A stretch of DNA of 64,000 nt from Corynebacterium ammoniagenes DSM 20306 (GTDB taxonomy: Bacteria > Actinomycetota > Actinomycetes > Mycobacteriales > Mycobacteriaceae): the NCBI RefSeq assembly GCF_001941425.1, contig NZ_CP009244.1, positions 310,001-374,000 on the forward strand. Reading direction: 5' to 3'. A program made the position numbers and the translations under genes. How positions within the stretch are numbered: the first letter of the stretch is position 1; every line of letters starts with the position of its first letter. Shown here piece after piece: positions 8,665-17,790 of this stretch. A model generated the notes under the pieces. The model made no database searches, was not told where the DNA came from, and saw nothing but the letters and a program-made list of their open reading frames with translations.

Positions 8665-10275
8665 TTAGTTCTTGGTGATGTCGGTGTACATAGGGACAGA
8701 GTCCCAGCCGAAGACGACGTTGTCGACATTTTCGGAGTAGCCAGCGGTTACGTTTGCGTACCACAGTGGGATTGCTGGGAGGTCTTCAAGCAAGATCGAC
8801 TGGGCTTCCTTGAAGATTTCTGCTGCTTCCTCAGGGGAGCCGGCCGCGTCAGCCTCACGGATCTTCGCATCGAATTCTTCGTTGGAGTAGTCGCCATCAT
8901 TGGAACCAGCGCCGGTGCCGTACAAGGCGGCGAGGAAGTTGCCCATGCCTGGGTAGTCAGCCTGCCAGCCGGTGCGGAATGCGGAGTCAATGGTGCGGTT
9001 GGTTACTTCATCGCGCAGGGACTTGAAGTCTGGGTATGGGTCGCCGACAGCTTCAATCTCCAAGGTGTTTTTGATGGAGTTGGCTGCTGCATCAACCCAG
9101 GCCTGGTGACCGCCGTCAGAGTTGTAGGCAATGGCAAACTCAGGGGAAGACCACTCATTCATTTCATCAGCCTGTGCCCAAAGCTCCTTGGCCTTTTCCG
9201 GATCGTATTCCAGAACCTCATTGCCCGGAACGTCCTCGGAGTAGCCAGCTACAACCGGAGAGGTGAAGTCATGGGCTGGGGTGCGGGTGCCTTCGAAGAT
9301 GGTCTCGGTGATTTCTTCACGGTCGATGGCGTGTGAGAGAGCTTGACGGCGCAGTACGCCTTCTTCTCCACCGAAGTGTTCAAGGTTTTCACCGATGGTA
9401 AACGACTGGAAGACTGCAGACGGCTGGTTGACCGCGCGATCGCCCAAGTCAGACTCGTAGACCGAGAATGCAGAGTCAGGGATCTGGTCCAGGACATCGA
9501 GGTTGCCTGAGAGCAGGTCAGCATATGCTGCGTCCTGTGATGGGTAGAAGACGATATCGAGGCCGTCATTTTGTGCAGCATTATCGCCGGGGTAGTCAGG
9601 GTTAGGGACAAGCAATGCGTTGGAGTTGTGGTTCCACTCTTCCAACATGTACGGGCCGTTGCCAATGGGATTTTCGCCGAAGGCGTCCATGTCGTCGAAC
9701 GCAGATTCAGGAAGTGGAGCGAAGGCAGAATAGCCAAGGCGCTGTGGGAAGTCCGCGGTAGGGGCGTTCATGGTGACCTTGAAAGTCTTGTCATCAATAA
9801 CCTCAAGGCCCTCGAGCTCGTCAACGCCTTCCTCTGCATAACCCTTAACTGGTTCGAAGAAGTAGGCGCCCAGCTGTGCGTTTGCTACAGCGTAGTTCCA
9901 AGCATCAACGAAGGAATTGGCGGTGACGTCACTGCCGTCAGTGAACTTCCAGTCCTTCAACTTGATGGTGAACTCGGTATTATCGTCATTCGCCTCAATG
10001 GATTCCGCAACTTCGTTGTAGGTTTCGCCCTCGGCGTCATATCCCACGAGGCCGGAGAAGAGGGAGTCAACAATTTTGCCGCCACCAACTTCGTTGGTGT
10101 TGGCAGGAACGAGTGGGTTTTGTGGCTCAGTGCCGTTGACCAGGATGTAGTTGTCACCTCCGGAGGACCCGCCGTCGGAGGACGCAGAGTCGTCGGATGA
10201 TGAATCGGAGCACGCCACGAGGGCAAGCGAGGTTGAGGCTGCAGCAAGCAGCGCGATCGTCTTCTTGATCGTCAT
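8665..10275 (-). CDS. Peptide-binding lipoprotein of the ABC importer (DppA/OppA family)
   Basis: Extracellular substrate receptor anchored by lipid. The N-terminus is a lipoprotein signal (MTIKKTIALLAAASTSLALV then AC, lipobox LVAC), followed by a Ser/Asp/Gly-rich linker. The family-5 solute-binding fold follows, including PQNPLVPANTNEVGGGKIVD at the first strand and the typical LRRQALSHAIDREEI helix. 536 residues is normal. It is transcribed first in the operon and precedes dppB, dppC and the fused ATPase. Substrate, probably peptides, is inferred from family. Confidence 0.93.
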   Translation of the reverse strand: MTIKKTIALLAAASTSLALVACSDSSSDDSASSDGGSSGGDNYILVNGTEPQNPLVPANTNEVGGGKIVDSLFSGLVGYDAEGETYNEVAESIEANDDNTEFTIKLKDWKFTDGSDVTANSFVDAWNYAVANAQLGAYFFEPVKGYAEEGVDELEGLEVIDDKTFKVTMNAPTADFPQRLGYSAFAPLPESAFDDMDAFGENPIGNGPYMLEEWNHNSNALLVPNPDYPGDNAAQNDGLDIVFYPSQDAAYADLLSGNLDVLDQIPDSAFSVYESDLGDRAVNQPSAVFQSFTIGENLEHFGGEEGVLRRQALSHAIDREEITETIFEGTRTPAHDFTSPVVAGYSEDVPGNEVLEYDPEKAKELWAQADEMNEWSSPEFAIAYNSDGGHQAWVDAAANSIKNTLEIEAVGDPYPDFKSLRDEVTNRTIDSAFRTGWQADYPGMGNFLAALYGTGAGSNDGDYSNEEFDAKIREADAAGSPEEAAEIFKEAQSILLEDLPAIPLWYANVTAGYSENVDNVVFGWDSVPMYTDITKN

Positions 10276-10393
10276 GAGGGGTGACCTCCCGTTGAGATGA
10301 AAAAACCATGAGCCAAACCTGTGATGGGGCTTGGGGCAAATCTACCTTGTGAACGGGAACACAGACAAGAAAAACGAGATCTGCCCAGCTTGA

Positions 10394-10422
10394 ATAGTAT
10401 GAGTCTCACTGTATGAAACTGG
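10394..10422 (-). promoter_or_regulatory. Candidate promoter of the dpp operon
   Basis: On the minus strand CAGTTT and TACTAT are separated by 17 bases, about 120 bases before the dppA start. The -10 box is good and the -35 weak. Confidence 0.3.
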
Positions 10423-10472
10423 AAACTACCTGCGAGGACAGTGAATTATTTTGCAAAAAATGTATTGTGTCG

Positions 10473-10490
10473 CACCCCGTTTAAGGGGTG
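10473..10490 (-). terminator. Terminator-like hairpin at the end of the hydrolase gene
   Basis: CACCCC and GGGGTG form a stem overlapping the stop codon. On the minus strand a run of six T follows only after about a dozen bases, so strength is uncertain. Confidence 0.4.
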
Positions 10491-11386
10491 AGACGTAGCC
10501 AACTAAAAATCGCGTCCACAAATCCTGTGGGATTTTCCATGTGCGGCATATTCTTCGCTTTCCGGATCATTGTTTCCTCAAAGCCGGATGCAGTACGTGC
10601 TCGGGCGCGACGGATTACAGGAAGCCAGAGCCGTTGGCCTGAATGCAGAAACAGCACGGGAGATTCAACGCGGCGTTCTAGCCAGCGCAGCGGCACGCCA
10701 GAGGTCAGCAGTCTGTGGTTGTATACGGTGCCGCGCTGCACGTTGCCAATTTGCGAGGCGGCATGCCGAAGACGTAGAAATTCTTCATAAATTAAGGCAT
10801 TGTTTTTGCGGAACTTTGAGGAGGTATTGTTGTCCAGCTCTGCCTTGTAAAATTTCTGCGGGACGGTGCGCACGGGTAAGCGACACCAGATGGAGCTGAC
10901 CAGAAGGTACATAAAATCCCACGGCCGTGCGGCAATGCTGCGCCGAAAGTCGACGGGGAATGCACCAGAAATGCTCACGACACCGCTCACGCGCTCTGGC
11001 TTATCGATGGCCACAGACCACGCCAAGGAGGCCCCTGTGTCATTGCCGGCCACGATGGCTGTGTCGTAGCCCAGCCCTTGGATAACACCGGAGATATCAC
11101 CGGTGAGTGTGCGGATGTCTTGGCCGCCGCCTGCCGGTGGCTTATCCGACATACCAAAGCCGCGTAGATCTACTGCTGCGACGCGGAAACCTTTGTTGGC
11201 TAGTGGTGCGATGACATCTCGGAATTCAAACCAGCCACCAAAAGAACCGTGGATTAAAACGATTAATGGGTTGCCTTTTTCGCCTGCGGTCACCACGTGC
11301 AGTCGGATGCCGTGGGTGTGGACGAATTCATGCTCAAAGTCGCCTTTGAGTTCAACCACGGAAGGAGACAGAGGCTGGGAAGACAA
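10481..11386 (-). CDS. Alpha/beta hydrolase of the epoxide hydrolase type (EphE-like)
   Basis: A cytosolic alpha/beta hydrolase of 301 residues. The oxyanion segment is HGSFGGW. The nucleophile elbow reads GNDTGA, with Asp instead of Ser, which is the signature of epoxide hydrolases and haloalkane dehalogenases. The catalytic His is near MPHMENP close to the C-terminus. In M. tuberculosis ephE (Rv3670) directly follows marP. Here the dpp operon has come between, but the relative order is kept. The substrate is unknown. Confidence 0.85.
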   Translation of the reverse strand: MSSQPLSPSVVELKGDFEHEFVHTHGIRLHVVTAGEKGNPLIVLIHGSFGGWFEFRDVIAPLANKGFRVAAVDLRGFGMSDKPPAGGGQDIRTLTGDISGVIQGLGYDTAIVAGNDTGASLAWSVAIDKPERVSGVVSISGAFPVDFRRSIAARPWDFMYLLVSSIWCRLPVRTVPQKFYKAELDNNTSSKFRKNNALIYEEFLRLRHAASQIGNVQRGTVYNHRLLTSGVPLRWLERRVESPVLFLHSGQRLWLPVIRRARARTASGFEETMIRKAKNMPHMENPTGFVDAIFSWLRLTP

Positions 11387-11442
11387 ATAGGGTCCTTAAC
11401 GGTTGTAAGTGGCGGCTTCTCAGCCGCCGCGCGAGTAGTCGC

Positions 11443-11484
11443 AAAAAATCCGCCCGCAGCAAAGAAAAGGTGCGACGGGCGGAT
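11443..11484 (-). terminator. Rho-independent terminator of the holin-like gene
   Basis: On the minus strand ATCCGCCCG pairs with CGGGCGGAT and is followed directly by TTTTTT. It is a strong terminator separating the holin-like gene from the hydrolase. Confidence 0.85.
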
Positions 11485-11505
11485 AGGACAGGCAGGGAGC
11501 AGTAT

Positions 11506-12012
11506 TTAGGTGTACAGACCCTTATTGCGCTTTTCTACAGCGTCTTTGGCCTTGCCTGGTTTAAGGTGCTTGAGTTCCCCGACAGACTGAATAGTCTTTT
11601 CAGGTTTCTTGACCTTCTTAATCTGGCTAAAGCCAACTGCCGCCAGTAGACCTGCGATCACCAGCATGATCAAAAAGACGATCAGGTACGCGGCCCAGCG
11701 GTCGAACCACAAGTGGGTGAGCAGTTCCGCGAGGAAGAAGAAAAAGAAGAAAGAGCTGTATAAAGCGATGGTGCCTGCGGCGCCGAAAAGGCCAGCACCG
11801 ATGCCGCCCTTCTTTGCGGACGCAGCCAGCTCAGTCTTAGCCAGCTCAATTTCCGAGCGAACCAGCGTGGAAATCTGCTCAGTCGCGTTCGAAACTAGCG
11901 TTCCGATAGAAGTCTCACCCGGCTTGCTGGTGTCAACATCCGATAGCGGAATGGAGTTGACCTTTGGGCCGAAGCTCTCGGTGCCATCGGTGTAGAGTCC
12001 GTCTTTGCTCAC
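11506..12012 (-). CDS. Phage-holin-superfamily membrane protein (PF07332 type)
   Basis: 168 residues. A soluble N-terminus is followed by an amphipathic helix (NATEQISTLVRSEIELAKTE) and two membrane helices around IALYSSFFFFFFLAELL and AAYLIVFLIMLVIAGLLAA. A basic tail (QIKKVKKPEK) closes the protein. This is the actinobacterial holin-like family, found as a chromosomal single gene and not as part of a phage; the function is unknown. It corresponds in position to Rv3669. No lysis genes are nearby. Confidence 0.8.
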   Translation of the reverse strand: MSKDGLYTDGTESFGPKVNSIPLSDVDTSKPGETSIGTLVSNATEQISTLVRSEIELAKTELAASAKKGGIGAGLFGAAGTIALYSSFFFFFFLAELLTHLWFDRWAAYLIVFLIMLVIAGLLAAVGFSQIKKVKKPEKTIQSVGELKHLKPGKAKDAVEKRNKGLYT

Positions 12013-12274
12013 GGTAGAAAACCTTCCTCAAAAGGGTGCGCAGTGTCGTTTCATTAATCTTTAATAACCACAGTAGATCAAAAAAGTTCACTGTGACATA
12101 CATTCCCATCCTAATAGATTTGCCGCAGGTCGCTCTGTTCGGCATGGTAATTTGCTAAAAAGACCCCCGTGGCGGCTTAGAAGAAGTCGCTAGTGCAGCG
12201 GAGATGGCAAAACCGTAGCGTGAATCTGTCCTTGGTATATGCGGCTATAACTAAGTCCTTCCCACTATTTTGTT

Positions 12275-13480
12275 TTAGATAGAGAGGATCTCGAATGCTC
12301 TGATTCGTGGTGTTGACCATGTTCCCACACCGACGATTGAAAGCACGGCGCCAAAAATTATGAATGCATGTGCAGGGCCGATCCAATCCGCGACTGCTCC
12401 AAAAAGGAAATTGGCAATTGGAGCTACGCCGAATGAGGCGAGCGTTAAAAGGGACATTACCCTACCGGTATAAGCCTTATCGGCAGCGACGAGAAACAAG
12501 GTGATCAATAGGGTGGCACATACTCCGCTAGAGGCGCCCGCAATGGCTAAGCCCGCGTAAATTAGTACAATCTGCGAAAAGATGCCGACGCTGGCGAAGC
12601 CGAACCCCATTATCACGATACTGCTGGTGACCAAGGTTCCAATTCTTCCCTTAGGCTGTTTGATGAGCATAAGCAGTGCTGTAAAAATCGCGCCTATACC
12701 GAAGGCGGAAAGTGCAAAACTAGTTTGAGCGCTGCTCCAATTTTGATCCGTTCCGAAAATTGCTAAACCTGAAATTGTGAGCCCAGACACGATTAATTCG
12801 CCTACGGTAATGAGGATAAGCGCAGGGCACAGAACTGAATCGCTTATCGCATACCTGATTCCGTCTCGGATTCCGCCATTGTCGGATGGTTCTCCTTCAC
12901 TGCATCCTTGGCCGCTCAGTTCTTTAACAAATTGGAGCAAGAGGAAGGAGCTCAAAAACAGGAATGCGCATATGAGCAGAGGCTGGGATAGCCCCTGCGT
13001 TCCAAGAATGAGTCCACCAAGTGGAGGTCCGATCGCAGCTGCAATCCTCTGTACTACAGAACGTGCACTTTGTGCACGAGGCAGCGCCTTGGCGGAAACG
13101 ATGCGGGGCGGCATTGCACCAACGGCCGGGAGGAAGAATGCGTCGATAAAACCAAATGTCAAGGATAGGGCATAAAGTACCCAAATATTGATTCCAAATA
13201 GCGCGATGAACAGTGCGAATGTGCCGGCTATGATGAATCTGAAAAAATCCGAATAGAGTGCAGCTCGGCGGGCGCCAATTCGGTCAGTAACTGCACCTCC
13301 GAAGAGAATGAATGTGGCACGAAGAAGCGCACCAACTGTTACGACCAAACTTGCTTGCAAAGGAGAGTTTGCGATCTGCGCGGCGGACCATGCCAATACA
13401 AAGTAGAAGATATGGTCGCCAATGAGTCCCAGACCAAAGCCTGAGATCCATAACGAGAAATTGACTCTAGTCTCTGCCAT
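12275..13480 (-). CDS. MFS exporter, multidrug/siderophore-efflux-like
   Basis: About twelve membrane helices over 401 residues. The MFS loop 2-3 motif appears as GGAVTDRIGARRAALYSDFFR, and a second copy of the same architecture is in the C-terminal half (SLLTLASFGVAPIANFLFGAVAD). The closest group by pattern is the MFS_3/EntS-like and macrolide-efflux exporters; substrate unknown. Start uncertain: ATG 13480 is preceded by GAGG at long spacing, and ATG 13495 and TTG 13501 are alternatives. The gene is clearly AT-richer than its neighbours and absent from the conserved mycobacterial order, pointing to acquisition. Confidence 0.82.
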   Translation of the reverse strand: MAETRVNFSLWISGFGLGLIGDHIFYFVLAWSAAQIANSPLQASLVVTVGALLRATFILFGGAVTDRIGARRAALYSDFFRFIIAGTFALFIALFGINIWVLYALSLTFGFIDAFFLPAVGAMPPRIVSAKALPRAQSARSVVQRIAAAIGPPLGGLILGTQGLSQPLLICAFLFLSSFLLLQFVKELSGQGCSEGEPSDNGGIRDGIRYAISDSVLCPALILITVGELIVSGLTISGLAIFGTDQNWSSAQTSFALSAFGIGAIFTALLMLIKQPKGRIGTLVTSSIVIMGFGFASVGIFSQIVLIYAGLAIAGASSGVCATLLITLFLVAADKAYTGRVMSLLTLASFGVAPIANFLFGAVADWIGPAHAFIIFGAVLSIVGVGTWSTPRIRAFEILSI

Positions 13481-13781
13481 TAGTCTTGCCAGCATCCTCA
13501 ATTGGGTGGAGCGCTATGTGCAAATCCTCCATTCCATGAATGTCGCCGGCATCGCAGATTTTCGGAATGCCGACGTACGCTATTCCGACGATATGGGCCC
13601 CTTTTGTAGCTAATAGTCCAAAGTGGATCCATTTGAGTGCAGATTTATTTGTCTGGTGTGAAGTCCCTGTAGCTTCAAATGCGGAAGGATGGGACCGCTG
13701 AGTCTTGCGGAGTGCCATGTCGACTTGATGTCCCATACATTTCCTAAGTTGCTTTCGGTTTTCGCGCAGATGATCAGTCAC
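13467..13781 (-). CDS. Unidentified 104-codon ORF ahead of the MFS gene
   Basis: A GTG-started frame whose stop overlaps the MFS start region by 14 bases (TAATGGCAGAGACTAG), as in coupled genes. The protein is unremarkable, His-rich and has no membrane segment; the segment FGLLATKGAHIVGIAYVGIP is the most structured-looking. I do not recognise a family. It could be the remnant of a larger gene whose upstream part was lost. Confidence 0.3.
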   Translation of the reverse strand: MTDHLRENRKQLRKCMGHQVDMALRKTQRSHPSAFEATGTSHQTNKSALKWIHFGLLATKGAHIVGIAYVGIPKICDAGDIHGMEDLHIALHPIEDAGKTNGRD

Positions 13782-14320
13782 TTTAGGTTAATGTTGTGAT
13801 TTGCACAATAGGAAAATATTCAGGTAAACGGACATGTAGGAGTGGGTTTCTCTCGGGGCTTTGCGTTCACGCCGCAAAAATTGTTTCCGGACATATCTGT
13901 CGGTATTCCCGGAAAATCATAAAACGAAGCCACGCTCGGGTGATGCGCCAGTGCGTAGAGCAATCTCTTCACGGTGGATACCCTAGCGGGATTAAGTAAT
14001 TGCCCGGTATGTTTGTGGAACATATCTGCATGTGAGAATATGCTTGCCGCGCTTACTGGAATTTTACAGGGTGTGTTTGCTCGCTCAATATAGTTCTGGC
14101 CGGTATGTTTCTTGCTAGTTCTTGTGGCTGTCGCACGAATTCAGTCACCTCCCCAGTCGAAGTGGCGAAGACGTGCTAATTCGATGGGCGAATTCAGCTT
14201 TCCGCATCGTGTTTATTATGAGCCTTTACACCTGGATGGCAGGTTCCTTGATGTGGCATCTTGCAGTGGAGGCGTGCTGGATTGGTTAGCCACAAAGAGG
14301 TTGGACGACAAAGAACGGCA
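13782..14320. other. AT-richer gap with short broken frames
   Basis: 540 bases without a convincing gene. Short frames on both strands (for example 13820-14023 minus and 14112-14324 plus) have no ribosome sites or recognisable motifs. Together with the MFS exporter this looks like the decayed edge of an acquired segment. Confidence 0.5.
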
Positions 14321-15196
14321 CTAGCCAGCTAGCGGCGTGTGAAGCCACGTGAGAAAATCTGAGTTTTTCGTAGTCTTGCGCGGCTCGATTGTTGGGCGCT
14401 GAAACAACCAGATGCCGGCTACCACCAAAGCCGCGACACCAGCAACAACGGAGGCGCCAATGCCTACTTCTTTTGCGCCTGGCATGGTAAACAGCGGAAC
14501 TGGGTCGCGGAAGGTGCGAATATCCCACCCGTTTTCCAGTGCAGTCTTCTTCATGACGCGGTCGGGGTTTACGGCGACGGGGTTTCCTACTAATTCCAGC
14601 ATCGGAATATCGGTGGCGGAATCCGAGTAGGCAAAACTCTCGGCCAAGTTGATGTTTTCCGTGCGGCCAATTTCGGCCACGGCGTCAGCCTTGGCGTGGC
14701 CTTTGAGGTAATTGACTACCCCGCCGGTGAAATGGCCATCGACGGTTTCTAGTTCGGTGGCTACAACGTGTTCAACGCCTAGTTCTTCGGCGATCAGTCG
14801 TACCAACGTTGCCTCGGAAGCAGAGATAATGACTACTTCGTGACCGGCAGCTTGGTGGAATTGAATGAGCTCGCGAGCCTCGTGGTAAATCGCCGGGGTA
14901 ACTACGGTGTGCATCGTCTCGCGAGCAATATTTTCTACTTCTTCCACGGACCAGCCGGTCACCATGGCGGCGAGTTGATCGCGGGTGGCATCCATTTGCT
15001 CGGAAGTCTGCCCGGCCATCATGTAGCTAGCCTTGGCCAAAGTCATCTGGAGCGCATCGGTGGGAGTAATAAGCCCGTTGTTCATGAACTCCTTGCCAAA
15101 GGCAAAAGCAGAAGAGGTAGCAATGATTGTCTTATCCAGGTCGAAGAAGGCACCAATGCGGGCGCCCTTCGCTGGTAAATAATCTTGTGAGCTCAT
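14321..15196 (-). CDS. HAD-superfamily IB phosphatase (SerB-like) with C-terminal membrane helix
   Basis: HAD motif I is FFDLDKTI, motif II IISAS, and motif III/IV includes HAKADAV and AYSDSATDIPML. A C-terminal hydrophobic helix (VGIGASVVAGVAALVVAGIWL) would anchor it. Annotated relatives are called phosphoserine phosphatase-like, but the IB group also includes acyltransferase-linked phosphatases, so the substrate is open. ATG 15196 is preceded by CGGAAG at good spacing and is preferred over the upstream 15217. Divergent from ssd, as Rv3661 is from Rv3660c. Confidence 0.88.
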   Translation of the reverse strand: MSSQDYLPAKGARIGAFFDLDKTIIATSSAFAFGKEFMNNGLITPTDALQMTLAKASYMMAGQTSEQMDATRDQLAAMVTGWSVEEVENIARETMHTVVTPAIYHEARELIQFHQAAGHEVVIISASEATLVRLIAEELGVEHVVATELETVDGHFTGGVVNYLKGHAKADAVAEIGRTENINLAESFAYSDSATDIPMLELVGNPVAVNPDRVMKKTALENGWDIRTFRDPVPLFTMPGAKEVGIGASVVAGVAALVVAGIWLFQRPTIEPRKTTKNSDFLTWLHTPLAG

Positions 15197-15348
15197 GTCG
15201 TGCTTCCGTAAATTCATGTAACCGTTGTGCTGAGGTATGGGTTAAGCATAACAATTGAGTAAATTGTTAACTGCTGTGACTATTGTGGCACTCGGGTGGG
15301 TTGTTGTCTATAGGAAGAATCGTAGAACTTCTTCGTGGTGTTACTGAG

Positions 15349-15410
15349 TTATCCACAGCTAGAAAGGTGATGCGTCATTTAAACTACGCTCAAGTAGGTA
15401 GTTATCCACA
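15349..15410 (+). promoter_or_regulatory. Two perfect DnaA boxes upstream of ssd
   Basis: TTATCCACA occurs at 15349-15357 and again at 15402-15410, same strand, 53 bases apart, or five helical turns. Both match the DnaA consensus exactly. They lie between the HAD gene and ssd, 50-115 bases before the ssd start. DnaA binding is inferred. Confidence 0.6.
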
Positions 15411-15463
15411 GGCTAGATGATTGCCTCTAGTGCGCACTATGGTCTGCAAGACATAGTGAAGTC

Positions 15464-16507
15464 ATGACGCAACACACGGAATTTATTCTCATAGCCTGCA
15501 CAGACCCAGTGCTTGTGCCAGAGGCAGCGCACGCAGCCGCAGCAACAAGGCGCGAAGTTATTCATGTCACCGACCCGCGCGACTTGAGCAGGTATGCACC
15601 CGATGCCACCGCAGTGATTGTGGACTCTTCAACGGCCGCGCACATTGCTGCGACCGCACGGCAGTCTCGTATTTACTATGTGGCGCCGGAGCCGGGACCC
15701 ATTGATTATGAAGCGGCACTGCGCTCCCGCGCGGAGCAAGCATTTATTCTGCCAGCAGAGTCTACGCAGCTGCTGCAGGCACTAGCGCGAGATACCGAGC
15801 ACAAGCAAAAACATGCAGCGTTACGCATCGGAGTTGTCGGGGCGAGCGGGGGAGTTGGGGCATCAACGCTGGCGGCAGCCATCGCACGGTGCGCTAGTGC
15901 GCAGCACGGTACAGCATTGCTTATCGATGCTATCTCGTACTCCGGTGGCCTTGATTTATTGATGGGGCTGGAATCAGCGCCTGGTGCCCGCTGGCCTGAT
16001 GTTTCTTTAGGGACAGGGGTCATTGATGCACACGATCTAATATCTGCCCTGCCTAATACTCCGGATGGAATCACGGTGTTATCAGCCGCGCGAAGTACCG
16101 TAGAGACTCCCTTTCGCCTAGAACCTGACGCTGTGGAGCGGATGGTGACGGCAGCGGGGCAGGGCTTTGACGTCATTGTGGTGGACGCACCCGCTACCGG
16201 AATTCCACATACTTTAGATCTAGCGGTCGTGGTGTGTGCCGCGGAAGTTCGATCGTCGGCCGCGGCGACAGAAATCTGCGCGGAATTAAAATCACGTGGT
16301 GCTTCCTTTACCGTGGCGCTACGCCACCGCGGCTGGTCCGGGTTAAGCGCACGGGATATTGAAAAAATCACTGGCGGTGATGTCGCTGCGGAGATTCCTC
16401 ATTTAAAGGCACTGACCAAAACCACTGAGGTAGCCGGGCTGCCGGTGTCATTGCCTAAGAAACTTGCCGCACCAGCACGCACGTTGCTATCGGCGGCGGG
16501 GTGGTGA
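15464..16507 (+). CDS. ssd: Septum-site-determining protein Ssd (CpaE/TadZ-like)
   Basis: A ParA/MinD-superfamily protein of 347 residues. The N-terminal receiver-like region is followed by the deviant P-loop region GVVGASGGVGASTLAAAIAR, where the MinD KGG-x2-GKT lysine pattern is weak, as in CpaE proteins. VIVVDAPATG is the Walker B equivalent. Rv3660c (Ssd) affects septation in mycobacteria, while CpaE/TadZ localises the tad pilus machine. Its place at the head of the tad cluster and an overlap with the tadA start region suggest the pilus role. Two DnaA boxes precede it. Confidence 0.87.
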   Translation: MTQHTEFILIACTDPVLVPEAAHAAAATRREVIHVTDPRDLSRYAPDATAVIVDSSTAAHIAATARQSRIYYVAPEPGPIDYEAALRSRAEQAFILPAESTQLLQALARDTEHKQKHAALRIGVVGASGGVGASTLAAAIARCASAQHGTALLIDAISYSGGLDLLMGLESAPGARWPDVSLGTGVIDAHDLISALPNTPDGITVLSAARSTVETPFRLEPDAVERMVTAAGQGFDVIVVDAPATGIPHTLDLAVVVCAAEVRSSAAATEICAELKSRGASFTVALRHRGWSGLSARDIEKITGGDVAAEIPHLKALTKTTEVAGLPVSLPKKLAAPARTLLSAAGW

Positions 16508-16512
16508 GGTCC

Positions 16513-17790
16513 ATGGACAATACACAAGCATTAGTGGCTTCTTTGCAAAGCTCACTCGCAGAAGATCCGGCACTTGCGAAAAATCCTGCAGCACTCGCAC
16601 GACGCATCCGCGATGAAGCAGGTGTCATCAGTGACGTGGAAGTCTTAGAGATTCTCCGTCGCCTGCGCAATGACACCTCTGGGATGGGTTTATTGGAGCA
16701 GGTCTTATCTCGTCCTGGTGTGACAGATGTTGTTGTCAACGGCCCCAATGATGTCTTTATTGATCAGGGCAATGGGTTATATCGAGTCGCTATTACTTTT
16801 GACTCGGATGCGGAAGTCCGCAGGCTCGCAACGCGGTTGGCAATTAGCTGTGGCCAGCGCTTAGATGACGCCCAACCTTTCGCCGATGCCCGCATAAACC
16901 GTGATGATGGCACGAGCCTGCGCATTCACGCACTCTTGGCGCCACCGAGTGAGACGGGGACTTGTATCAGCATCCGAGTGCTGCGCCAATCCAACACCAC
17001 CTTGGATGATCTGGTAGCTAATAACACCATTACCAGTGCTATCGCCGAGACGTTGCGTGCACTTATCAAAGCCCGGCTGTCTTTTCTGGTTATCGGCGGC
17101 ACCGGTTCCGGCAAAACTACGCTGCTATCAGCATTGTTATCTGAGGTATCGGAATCTGAACGCCTAGTCATTATTGAAGACACCGCGGAGCTCCATCCGA
17201 ATCATCCGCATTCTGTCACTCTGGTTACGCGCCGGGCCAATGCCGAAGGAACCGGGGAGATCACCATGGCGCAGCTGTTGCGCCAGTCGCTAAGAATGAG
17301 ACCGGACCGTATTGTCGTCGGAGAAATCCGCGGCGCCGAAGTAGTAGACCTCCTCGCTGCCTTAAACACCGGCCACGACGGCGGCGCAGGCACCTTGCAC
17401 GCCAATTCACTACATGAAGTACCAGCTCGCATGGAAGCACTGGCAGCACTAGGAGGACTTGACCGCACCGGGTTGCATTCGCAATTAGCCGCAGCAGTCG
17501 ATGTCGTTCTGACAATGTCGCGTGAGCCGCAAGGCCGACGACTACGAGAAATCGGAATATTGACTGACAACCCCGTAAAAGCTGAAATTATCTGGTCACT
17601 AGCCCATGGAGAACACACCAGGTACCAGGAATTTCTCGACAAACTCTCACAACGATTACCCGCCCCAGTTGCGTCAGCTACGAACACGCAAGATTCCTCT
17701 GCAGACGCAGGACGTGAGCAAGGATTACACATTCCCGCAGGGTTTCAGGGAGATATCACTAGCTTGTCGATGCCGGAGGCAGCATCATGA
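16513..17790 (+). CDS. tadA: TadA/CpaF-type secretion ATPase
   Basis: Hexameric ATPase powering assembly of the tad/flp pilus. Walker A IGGTGSGKTTLL, Asp box IIEDTAEL, and Walker B region MRPDRIVVGEIRG are all present. ATG 16513 follows GTGAGG at good spacing and is preferred to GTG 16501, which overlaps ssd. It overlaps tadB by 4 bases (ATGA), showing coupling. Homologue of Rv3659c by position. The Ser/Gln-rich tail after about residue 370 is variable. Confidence 0.93.
   Translation: MDNTQALVASLQSSLAEDPALAKNPAALARRIRDEAGVISDVEVLEILRRLRNDTSGMGLLEQVLSRPGVTDVVVNGPNDVFIDQGNGLYRVAITFDSDAEVRRLATRLAISCGQRLDDAQPFADARINRDDGTSLRIHALLAPPSETGTCISIRVLRQSNTTLDDLVANNTITSAIAETLRALIKARLSFLVIGGTGSGKTTLLSALLSEVSESERLVIIEDTAELHPNHPHSVTLVTRRANAEGTGEITMAQLLRQSLRMRPDRIVVGEIRGAEVVDLLAALNTGHDGGAGTLHANSLHEVPARMEALAALGGLDRTGLHSQLAAAVDVVLTMSREPQGRRLREIGILTDNPVKAEIIWSLAHGEHTRYQEFLDKLSQRLPAPVASATNTQDSSADAGREQGLHIPAGFQGDITSLSMPEAAS

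Noticed and set aside
11506..12012. Prophage lysis cassette, because of the holin family name
   Set aside because: No endolysin or other phage genes nearby; the gene belongs to the conserved chromosomal order.
13776..13800. TTTAGGTTA resembling half of a DtxR box
   Set aside because: Only one half-site; the mirror half is missing.
13820..14023. 67-codon minus frame in the accessory patch
   Set aside because: No start context, no family features and no coupled neighbour.
15218..15463. Expected place for the actinobacterial 6C small RNA between the HAD gene and ssd
   Set aside because: No run of six C on either strand and no paired C-rich loops; nothing supports a 6C RNA here.
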